Shown here: piece by piece, positions 1 through 4,770 of the stretch | How the letters are laid out: every line of letters starts with the position of its first letter | How positions within the stretch are numbered: the stretch's first letter is position 1 | Origin: Planctomycetota bacterium | GTDB lineage: Bacteria; Planctomycetota; UBA1135; UBA2386 | NCBI GenBank assembly: GCA_020425885.1 | Contig: JAGQRA010000088.1 | Coordinates: 1-5,599, forward strand | Direction of reading: 5' to 3' | Length of the DNA stretch: 5,599 nucleotides | The notes under the pieces: model-generated | What the model was told of the DNA's origin: nothing | Seen by the model: only the letters and a program-made list of their open reading frames with translations | Databases searched by the model: none | Translations under genes and position numbers: made by a program

Positions 1-2
1 AG

Positions 3-323
3 GCGGGTTATGCCAGCCTCGACTTCCAGACCGCGCAGGGGATGATCGTCGAGAAGACGCCGGGTTGGGACTTCGAGAAGCTCGACCTCGCCAGCATCGA
101 CCGCGATCAGGTCGGTGATCTGTGGAAGTTCGTCTTCGACGGGTTGCTCAAGGTGCAGAACCTCGAACTCGGCGCCGGCAATCCGCTGCAGGCCGAACTC
201 GAGGCGTTCCTGCAGTGCGTGCGCGATCGCGGCGTGCCGCGGGTGTCGGGTCGCGATGGGGTGGCGGCGGTGGCGGCGGCCGAACGCGTGCTGGCGGCGA
301 TCGCGAAGAACCGTTGGGATTGA
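3..323 (+). CDS. Gfo/Idh/MocA family oxidoreductase, C-terminal fragment
   Basis: Partial gene: the reading frame enters from the left edge and stops at TGA 321-323, leaving about 106 codons. What remains is the end of the C-terminal alpha/beta domain typical of this NAD(P)-dependent sugar-dehydrogenase family. It has a strand like GYASLDF (residues 2-8 of the fragment), a charged linker, then PLQAELEAFLQCVRD and a final VSGRDGVAAVAAAERVL helix. The PLxAELxxFLxCVR...V.G.DG..A...A pattern is the family's usual ending. The Rossmann nucleotide-binding half lies outside the window, so cofactor and substrate cannot be read. In several Gram-negative-type bacteria a related enzyme (GnnA-like, acting on UDP-GlcNAc) sits in lipid A gene clusters. 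That role is possible but not shown here. No terminator is evident after the stop. Confidence 0.8.
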   Translation, partial: AGYASLDFQTAQGMIVEKTPGWDFEKLDLASIDRDQVGDLWKFVFDGLLKVQNLELGAGNPLQAELEAFLQCVRDRGVPRVSGRDGVAAVAAAERVLAAIAKNRWD

Positions 324-401
324 GGTGGCGGGATCGAGCCGGGAAACGCCGCGCCGACGCGTGACATCGCGGCGGCAGTCCGGGCGGTGATCGCACCCGT
401 G

Positions 402-461
402 CTGGTCGGTACCGAGTTCTACCAACAGGCGTTCGCGCCGGTGCCCGGTGCCAATCCGCTG
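402..461 (+). pseudogene. Possible relic of a secreted-protein C-terminal motif
   Basis: In the same frame as the upstream oxidoreductase but after its stop, the DNA reads LVGTEFYQQAFAPVPGANPL. This resembles the recurring C-terminal sequence G..FYxQAFxxDPGANPxG...SN of many large secreted proteins in some planctomycetes. That resemblance is recalled, not searched. The frame stays open from 324 to the TAG at 558-560 but lacks a credible start, and after NPL it turns into arginine- and cysteine-rich sequence unlike a real protein end. I infer a decayed gene end or chance. A switch to the +2 frame after NPL gives GDAAGIVDTYPRSS and a stop at 537-539, which does not restore the expected motif. 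Confidence 0.25.
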
Positions 462-557
462 GAGACGCGGCGGGGATCGTTGACACCTACCCGAGAAGTT
501 CCATGTTGCTGCGCGGCAACTCCGGTCCGGGCGCGTAGCATCGCGGCCGCTGCGAGG

Positions 558-563
558 TAGACT
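558..563 (+). promoter_or_regulatory. Candidate -10 box for the 6S-like RNA
   Basis: TAGACT matches TATAAT at positions 1, 2, 4 and 6. It would place transcription start near 570-572, just before the 5' side of the long closing stem of the RNA at 575-797. No good -35 hexamer is visible 16-18 bases upstream (the region is GGGCGCG-like), so support is positional only. Confidence 0.3.
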
Positions 564-574
564 GCCTTGCAAGC

Positions 575-797
575 AATTCGAAGGCTCCGCCCTGTGGTTC
601 CCGTGTCTGCACGCGGGTCAAAAAGTTGAACCGATGAACATCCTCCGGGATCCGACCTCATGAGCCCTGCGGGAGCAGGAGGCACGCTCTTCGTGGCGTG
701 CCGGCCTGAACCCAATGCCTCTGGGGGGAGCCCACCTGCTTTCAAGGGTTCAACCGACCACCGTCCACGGTCCTCGCGGAGCGGAGCCTCTCGATTT
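575..797 (+). ncRNA. ssrS: 6S RNA (likely), structured non-coding RNA
   Basis: 6S RNA mimics an open promoter, binds sigma-70-type RNA polymerase holoenzyme and tunes transcription in stationary phase. Seen here: a closing stem pairs 582-590 with 781-789 (AGGCTCCGC/GCGGAGCCT, 9 of 9). It extends outward through TCGA/TCGA (578-581 with 791-794, bulged C790) and inward through CTGTGG 592-597 with CCACGG 765-770. An asymmetric central bubble follows (598-624 and 755-764). Its 5' side holds a hairpin, CCCGTGT 600-606 with ACGCGGG 611-617. The bubble is closed by an 8-bp stem, GTTGAACC 625-632 with GGTTCAAC 747-754. The upper arm can form a rod (676-684 with 716-723, one bulge) or local hairpins (640-651, 666-679, 681-702). 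The TTGAACCGAT and AAGGGTTCAAC segments resemble those I recall from proteobacterial 6S RNAs. Length about 220 nt is slightly long. It could be another structured RNA; ends are approximate. Confidence 0.7.
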
Positions 798-825
798 CCA
801 CGCCCTGTTCGCTAACCTGCCTCGT

Positions 826-832
826 GGAGGTG
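826..832 (+). promoter_or_regulatory. Ribosome-binding site of the L,D-transpeptidase gene
   Basis: GGAGGTG, with GGAGG ending 7 bases before the ATG at 838. This strong Shine-Dalgarno decides the start: translation from the longer frame beginning at 715 would run through the 3' half of the 6S-like RNA and place 41 non-signal residues before the membrane segment. Confidence 0.8.
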
Positions 833-837
833 GCGGT

Positions 838-2082
838 ATGCGGCAGATTCTGGTCCTCGGCTTGTTGGCGGTTCTCGGTTGGTGGTTGTACGGCGGCTTC
901 TCGGCCCAACCAGCGGATGCCGCAGGCTCGGGAACGACGGTCGGCGGGGTAGATGCGAACGGCCCGGCGAACGGTGATGCGGCCACGACCAGCGCTTCGC
1001 GACTCGCGGACCTGCTCGGCGGCGGCAAGGCTGCTACCGACGAAGCCGCCACGCCAGCCGTGCCCCCTGCAGGCATCGCGCTCGACAGCGACGGCCAGCG
1101 CGCCCTGCTCGAGCTGATCGCGAGCATCGAAGGCGGCGATGCCGCGGCGATCGATCTCGGCTGGCAGGCGATGGCGAGTGGGGCGCTGGCGGCTCCGTTG
1201 CAGCAGCGACTGGCGACAGCGTTGCAGGGACCGGGTCAGCAGGGTTCTGGCGACTTCGCGACGATGCTGAAGCGGCTGGGCAGCCACAACAGCTTCCTGC
1301 ACAGCCCCCAGGGCCGGGCCCAGGCCGAGGCGGTGTTCGCCGCCGCGATGGCGTTGCCCGATGGCGAGGCGATCGCCGCCGGCACGAAGGTCCTCGAGAG
1401 CTGTCTGCGCGGTCGGATCGAGAAGCAGGATGGCGAGGCGCGCGCCTTCGTCAACACCGCCTACGGCAAGTACCGCGCCCGCGCCGCGCGCTGGCTGTGC
1501 AATTCCGGCAACGTCGCCGGCGCCCGCAGCTACACGGTGGCCTCGGGCGACAGCCTCAATCGCATCGCCCGCAAGTTCCGGCGTGAGGGCCTGGAGGTCG
1601 AAGAGGGCACGATCGCGGCGCTGAACGGCATCCACAACAAGAACGCGATCCAGGTCGGGCAGAAGCTCAAGATCCCGGTCGACCCGATCCATGCCGTGAT
1701 CGAGAAGCGGAGCTACTCGCTGTCGCTCTACGTCGGCGACCAGCTGCTGCGGCTCTACTGGGTCGGGCACGGTCGCGACGACAAGACGCCGGTCACCGAG
1801 TTCAAGGTCGGGGCCAAGAAGCCGCAGCCGCCGTGGACCGCGCCCGACGGCAACGTCTATCCCTACGGGCATCCGAAGAACATCCTCGGCGAGTACTGGA
1901 TCCAGCTCAGCCACGACTACGCCGCCGGCTTCGGCATCCACGGCACGCCGATGCCCGACACCATAGGCACGATGTCGTCCGATGGCTGCATCCGCATGCT
2001 CGCCGCCGACATCGCGGACCTGTTCGAGATCCTGCCGCGCGGCGCCGCGGTCGAGGTCCGGGCCACCGAGGCGCGTTCCTGA
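838..2082 (+). CDS. Membrane-anchored LysM-YkuD L,D-transpeptidase
   Basis: 414 residues. Predicted to cross-link peptidoglycan stem peptides (3-3 links) or attach proteins to them in the periplasm. Residues 4-21 (ILVLGLLAVLGWWLYGGF) are one hydrophobic segment with a short basic start, fitting a signal anchor. Residues about 22-85 are a Gly/Ala/Thr-rich linker and about 85-228 an unassigned, mostly helical region. A LysM glycan-binding domain follows at about 231-280 (SYTVASGDSLNRIARKF ... NGI ... VGQKLKIP), then a YkuD catalytic domain at about 284-409. Catalytic residues are visible: H368 in GIHGTP and C384 in SSDGCIRM, 16 residues apart. The usual SHGC is SDGC here (D382), a variation in the family motif. 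The start at ATG 838 is supported by GGAGG 7 bases upstream. The deacetylase gene follows after 6 bp, so the two are likely one operon. Confidence 0.9.
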   Translation: MRQILVLGLLAVLGWWLYGGFSAQPADAAGSGTTVGGVDANGPANGDAATTSASRLADLLGGGKAATDEAATPAVPPAGIALDSDGQRALLELIASIEGGDAAAIDLGWQAMASGALAAPLQQRLATALQGPGQQGSGDFATMLKRLGSHNSFLHSPQGRAQAEAVFAAAMALPDGEAIAAGTKVLESCLRGRIEKQDGEARAFVNTAYGKYRARAARWLCNSGNVAGARSYTVASGDSLNRIARKFRREGLEVEEGTIAALNGIHNKNAIQVGQKLKIPVDPIHAVIEKRSYSLSLYVGDQLLRLYWVGHGRDDKTPVTEFKVGAKKPQPPWTAPDGNVYPYGHPKNILGEYWIQLSHDYAAGFGIHGTPMPDTIGTMSSDGCIRMLAADIADLFEILPRGAAVEVRATEARS

Positions 2083-2088
2083 GATCCG

Positions 2089-2796
2089 ATGTCGGCGACG
2101 CTGATCGCCCTCGGCTGCGCCGCGGTTGCGGGGGCGGTGTACGTCGGCGTGCCGCGCCTCGTCCTCAACCGCCACAAGCGACGGCTGCTCGAACGCTGTC
2201 GGCGGCAGCGCGTGATCGTCGTCACCTTCGACGACGGCCCCGGGCGCCTGCTGACGCCGATCATCTGTAACCGCCTCCAGGAGACCGGCCTGTTGGCGAC
2301 GTTCTTCCTGCTCGGTAGCAACGTCAAGGGCAACGAGGACCTGGTCGAACTGATCCGCAGCAGCGGCCACGAGATCGGTTCGCACGGCGAGGAGCACGTG
2401 CATCATCTGTGGTCCTGGCCGTGGGCCGGCATCCTCGACACCAAGAGCGCCTGGAACCGGCTGCGCGACCTGCTCGGTGCCGATGCGACGCGGATGCCGT
2501 TCCGGCCGCCCTACGGCAAGATGAACCTGCTGTCATGGCTGTGGATCGTTTGGCATCGCACCGCCGTCATGCTGTGGACGCACGACAGCTTCGACACCCG
2601 GCTCGGCACCGACAAGAGCCCGCAGCAGCTCGTCGACGAGCTGCGCCGGGACGGCGGCGGGGTGGTGCTGCTGCACGACTTCGATCGCTCGGTCGCCAAC
2701 GCCGGCAAGCAGGTGCTGGCCAAGCTCGACGCCGTGCTCGCCCTGCGCAGCGAGGGCTTCGAGTTCTGCCGCGCCGGTCAGCTGCTCGAATCGTGA
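2089..2796 (+). CDS. Polysaccharide deacetylase, NodB/CE4 family
   Basis: 235 residues. Predicted metal-dependent removal of N-acetyl (or O-acetyl) groups from envelope polysaccharide, possibly peptidoglycan. Residues about 3-22 form an N-terminal membrane segment, followed by a basic stretch (RHKRRLLERCRRQR), so the catalytic domain probably faces the periplasm while tethered. NodB motifs appear in order: TFDDGPG (D48 predicted base, D49 metal ligand); SHGEEH (H99 and H103 metal ligands, with Gly where Ser/Thr is common after the first His); RPPYG (R139); WTHDSFD (W163, D166); and LLHD (H196). The set is complete, so the enzyme should be active. It starts 6 bp after the transpeptidase stop with no strong ribosome-binding site, which suggests translational coupling. 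Its stop lies 13 bp from the convergent dus gene's stop, with no terminator between them. The substrate cannot be told from sequence. Confidence 0.88.
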   Translation: MSATLIALGCAAVAGAVYVGVPRLVLNRHKRRLLERCRRQRVIVVTFDDGPGRLLTPIICNRLQETGLLATFFLLGSNVKGNEDLVELIRSSGHEIGSHGEEHVHHLWSWPWAGILDTKSAWNRLRDLLGADATRMPFRPPYGKMNLLSWLWIVWHRTAVMLWTHDSFDTRLGTDKSPQQLVDELRRDGGGVVLLHDFDRSVANAGKQVLAKLDAVLALRSEGFEFCRAGQLLES

Positions 2797-2809
2797 CCGT
2801 TCCCGATCG

Positions 2810-4000
2810 TCAGCCGCCGTCGACGTGCTCGGGGTCCTCGATCGTGAGCTCGTCGTCGCTGCAGGTCAGGAACCCGTGCGGCAGGGCGACCTGCTGGGTG
2901 CGGCCGTCCTTGCAGCGTTTGGCGCGCAGCGCGGCCTCGGGATAGGGCAGCTCGCCCGGAATCTGCGCGAGCATGGCAAGGAGCAGCTGGTCGAGTTCGG
3001 CCACGGTCCTGACCAGGTGCAGGGCCGGCAGGTGACGCTTGGTGCCGGCGAAACCCTTGAGGTACCAGCCGGTGAACTTGCGGACCTGCATCAGGCCGTG
3101 CTTCTCGCCGAAGAACGCGGCCAGCAGGCGGGCGTGCTCGCGCAGGGTCTCGACCACGGTCGAAAGCACCGGCGGCGAGGGCGGTTGTTCACCGCGCAGC
3201 ACGGCGCACAGTTCGCCGAACAGCCACGGCCGACCGAGGCAACCGCGGCCGACGACGACGCCGTCACAGCCGGTCTGCCGGATCATGCGCAGGGCGTCCC
3301 AGCACTCGAAGATGTCGCCGTTGCCGAGCACCGGGATCCGCGTCACGTGCTGCTTCAGCGCGGTGATCGCGTCCCAGTCGGCCTGGCCCGAGTAGAGCTG
3401 GGCCGCGGTGCGGGCGTGCAGCGCCACGGCCTGCGCGCCTTCCTCCTGGCCGATGCGACCGGCGTCGAGGAAGGTCAGCAGCTTCTCGTCGATGCCCTTG
3501 CGGAACTTGATCGTGACCGGCACCGGGCCGGCGCTCTGCACCACGCTGCGCACGATCCGTTGCAGCAGGGACGGCCGCGCCGGGATCGCCGCGCCGCCGC
3601 CGTTCTGCGTCACCTTGCGCACCGGGCAGCCGAAGTTCATGTCGATGTGGTGCACGCCGTGCTCCTCGACGAGGATCCGGGTCGCGCGCGCCAGCGTGGC
3701 AGGGTCGGTGCCGTAGAGTTGGATGCTGCGCCGGTCGACCTCGTCGGCGCCGAACGAGGCCAGCTTGAGCGTGCGTTCGTGGCCTTCGATCAGCGCGCGG
3801 GCCGTGATCATCTCGCTGGTGTAGAGGCCGCGATCGCGCGAGAAGCGACGGCACAGCGAGCGGAACGGCGCGTTGGTGACGCCGGCCATCGGCGCCAGCA
3901 CGACCGGCGGATCGATCGTGAGTCCGCCGAGGCGCAGCGGCGGAACCTCTCCTGCGGTCGCGACGGCGACGTCCCGATTCAGTTCGCTGCGCAAGACCAA
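2810..4000 (-). CDS. dusB: tRNA-dihydrouridine synthase, DusB type
   Basis: 396 residues if started at TTG 4000. It is an FMN-dependent enzyme reducing specific D-loop uridines of tRNA to dihydrouridine. Motifs in order: VLAPMAGVTNAPFR (34-47), SEMITARAL (62-70), IDMNFGCPVRKV (119-130) with catalytic C125, TIKFRKG with K165, ALHART with H195, VLGNGDIF (224-231) and VVVGRGCLGRPWLF (248-261). The C-terminal helical domain includes RKFTGWYLKGF, and the tail reads VALPHGFL. The GGGAAIP, RKGID and VALP.GFL features recall actinobacterial DusB-like proteins more than the proteobacterial form. The start is uncertain: TTG 4000 and TTG 3994 lack a Shine-Dalgarno, while a CTG at 3937 has GGAGAGG 8 bases upstream. 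The conserved domain begins at about residue 22, so all three keep it whole. It lies 11 bp downstream of tRNA-Leu on the same strand, probably in one transcript. Confidence 0.9.
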   Translation of the reverse strand: MVLRSELNRDVAVATAGEVPPLRLGGLTIDPPVVLAPMAGVTNAPFRSLCRRFSRDRGLYTSEMITARALIEGHERTLKLASFGADEVDRRSIQLYGTDPATLARATRILVEEHGVHHIDMNFGCPVRKVTQNGGGAAIPARPSLLQRIVRSVVQSAGPVPVTIKFRKGIDEKLLTFLDAGRIGQEEGAQAVALHARTAAQLYSGQADWDAITALKQHVTRIPVLGNGDIFECWDALRMIRQTGCDGVVVGRGCLGRPWLFGELCAVLRGEQPPSPPVLSTVVETLREHARLLAAFFGEKHGLMQVRKFTGWYLKGFAGTKRHLPALHLVRTVAELDQLLLAMLAQIPGELPYPEAALRAKRCKDGRTQQVALPHGFLTCSDDELTIEDPEHVDGG

Positions 4001-4011
4001 GGGGGGAAAGT

Positions 4012-4100
4012 TGGTGCCCAGGAGAGGACTTGAACCTCCATGGGATGTTACTCCCGCTAGGACCTGAACCTAGTGCGTCTGCCAATTCCGCCACCTGGGC
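4012..4100 (-). tRNA. tRNA-Leu (anticodon CAG), CCA encoded
   Basis: Reading the minus strand from 4100, the acceptor stem GCCCAGG pairs perfectly with CCTGGGC (+ strand 4016-4022). It is followed by discriminator A (4015) and an encoded CCA (4014-4012). The D arm is GCG/CGC around a loop containing TTGGCAGA. The anticodon stem-loop is CTAGG-TTCAGGT-CCTAG, giving anticodon CAG for the leucine codon CUG. A long class II variable arm (GGGA/TCCC) and a T arm GGAGG-TTCAAGT-CCTCT complete the cloverleaf. Length is 86 nt plus CCA. CUG is a frequent leucine codon in this GC-rich window, so this is likely a major isoacceptor. The long variable arm rules out most other tRNAs; the serine alternative is excluded by the anticodon. 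Confidence 0.97.
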
Positions 4101-4117
4101 CCAAGTGGGGGTTGGGG

Positions 4118-4145
4118 AAGGTAGCGAAGGCGGCAGGCGATGCAA
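4118..4145 (-). promoter_or_regulatory. Weak candidate promoter for tRNA-Leu and dus
   Basis: On the minus strand, TTGCAT (4145-4140) and TACCTT (4123-4118) lie 16 bases apart. They match the sigma-70 -35 and -10 consensus at three positions each, including TA...T of the -10. Transcription would start about 10 bases before the tRNA 5' end at 4100. The distance fits, but the hexamers are poor and the call is tentative. Confidence 0.25.
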
Positions 4146-4194
4146 GTGGGAATGCTTGCCATTCGTGCCGTCGTGCCGTAGCGACTGTCCCGCG

Positions 4195-4689
4195 ATGGCG
4201 AAGACCGGCAGCAGCAAGGCCAGCAAGGCGAAGACCCCGGCTCCGGCGAAGGCCGAGATCCTCGTCGGCGAGAATCGCAAGGCGCGGTTCCACTACGAGA
4301 TCCTCGACCAGTACGAGGCCGGCCTGGTCCTCGTCGGCACCGAGGTCAAGTCCCTGCGCCAGGGCCAGATCAGCCTCGAGGAGGCCTACGCCCGCATCGA
4401 TGGCGAGGAGCTGTTCCTGATCGGCGCCACGATCCCCGAGTACAGCCACGGCAACCTGCAGAACCACGAGCCGGCGCGGCGTCGCAAGTGTCTGTTGCAC
4501 AAGAAGGAGCTGAAGAAGCTCCGCGGCTGGACCCAGCAGAAGGGGCTGACCCTGGTGCCGCTGCGCGTCTATTTCAGCGGCCGCGGCTTCGCCAAGGTCC
4601 TGATCGGCATCGGTCGCGGGCGAAAACTGCACGACAAGCGGCAGCACCTCAAGGACAAGGAAGCGAAGCGGGAGCTGCGCGGCGGGTGA
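4195..4689 (+). CDS. smpB: SsrA-binding protein SmpB
   Basis: 164 residues, the usual family length. SmpB binds tmRNA (SsrA), delivers it to stalled ribosomes and is needed for trans-translation and tagging of the unfinished peptide. After a Lys/Ala-rich start (1-20), the OB-fold core shows NRKARFHYEI (27-36), GTEVKSLRQGQISLEEAYARI (48-68, key part GTEVKSLR), IPEYSHGN (80-87), NHEPARRRKCLLHKKEL (90-106) and GLTLVPLRVYF (117-127). The basic tail GRKLHDKRQHLKDKEAKRE (142-160) is the part that enters the decoding site. ATG 4195 is chosen because a longer in-frame start at 4030 lies inside the antisense tRNA-Leu gene. No Shine-Dalgarno precedes 4195. The gene is divergent from tRNA-Leu, with 94 bp between them. 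No tmRNA gene is in the window. Confidence 0.96.
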   Translation: MAKTGSSKASKAKTPAPAKAEILVGENRKARFHYEILDQYEAGLVLVGTEVKSLRQGQISLEEAYARIDGEELFLIGATIPEYSHGNLQNHEPARRRKCLLHKKELKKLRGWTQQKGLTLVPLRVYFSGRGFAKVLIGIGRGRKLHDKRQHLKDKEAKRELRGG

Positions 4690-4770
4690 TCGGGCCTTCT
4701 CGTCCGACGCCGGGCGAACGGCGCCCACCATGCCCGTGTTACGAAGGGCCGCCGGGGTGATAATCGCGGC
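4690..4770. other. Short intergenic region after smpB
   Basis: 81 bases. It contains one small GC hairpin, GGGCG 4712-4716 with CGCCC 4722-4726, without a following T-run, so it is not a convincing intrinsic terminator. It also contains the -10-like box for the next gene. Confidence 0.5.
4759..4764 (+). promoter_or_regulatory. Candidate -10 box placing a leaderless start
   Basis: GATAAT matches TATAAT at five of six positions. It is followed by exactly six bases (CGCGGC) before the ATG at 4771, so transcription would begin at or next to the start codon. The -35 region is weak (TTACGA 4739-4744, with too short a spacer). No clear Shine-Dalgarno is available, which fits a leaderless mRNA. Confidence 0.45.

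Larger units (their letters stand above)
324..570 (+). other. Intergenic region without an intact gene
   Basis: About 250 bases between the oxidoreductase stop and the structured RNA. No reading frame has a credible start, ribosome-binding site and protein-like sequence together. It holds a short relic-like peptide stretch (402-461, listed separately). A TTGACA hexamer lies at 480-485, but no convincing -10 follows at the right distance. A small hairpin, GTTGCT/GGCAAC with a GCGC loop, lies at 505-520. It lacks a T-run and is not a convincing terminator. Confidence 0.6.

Noticed and set aside
480..508. TTGACA as a -35 box
   Set aside because: No acceptable -10 hexamer lies 16-18 bases downstream (the sequence there is CATGTTG), and a start there would be over 60 bases before the structured RNA.
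575..797. Other RNA identities: RNase P RNA, tmRNA, SRP RNA or a riboswitch
   Set aside because: The RNase P GAGGAAAGTCC core, the tmRNA tRNA-like end, the SRP GGTCAGG...GGAAG apical loop and common riboswitch cores are all absent, while stem and bubble layout fits 6S RNA.
742..2406. Long minus-strand open frame of 554 codons opposite the transpeptidase and deacetylase
   Set aside because: High-GC shadow frame: arginine-, aspartate- and alanine-rich with no domain, directly antisense to two genes with full catalytic motifs.
2825..4033. Plus-strand open frame of 402 codons opposite dus
   Set aside because: Antisense shadow of the dus gene; Arg/Asp/His/Gln-rich with no recognisable fold, and it runs into the tRNA.
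4030..4194. Upstream extension of smpB from ATG 4030
   Set aside because: It would translate the antisense of tRNA-Leu; the family length and conserved start fit ATG 4195.
3264..4280. Minus-strand frame of 338 codons starting with a hydrophobic segment
   Set aside because: It crosses the tRNA-Leu gene and lies out of frame over dus; its composition becomes Arg/Ala/Pro-rich shadow sequence. The signal-like start is antisense to the smpB start.
4712..4726. Intrinsic terminator after smpB
   Set aside because: The 5-bp GC hairpin is not followed by a T-run.
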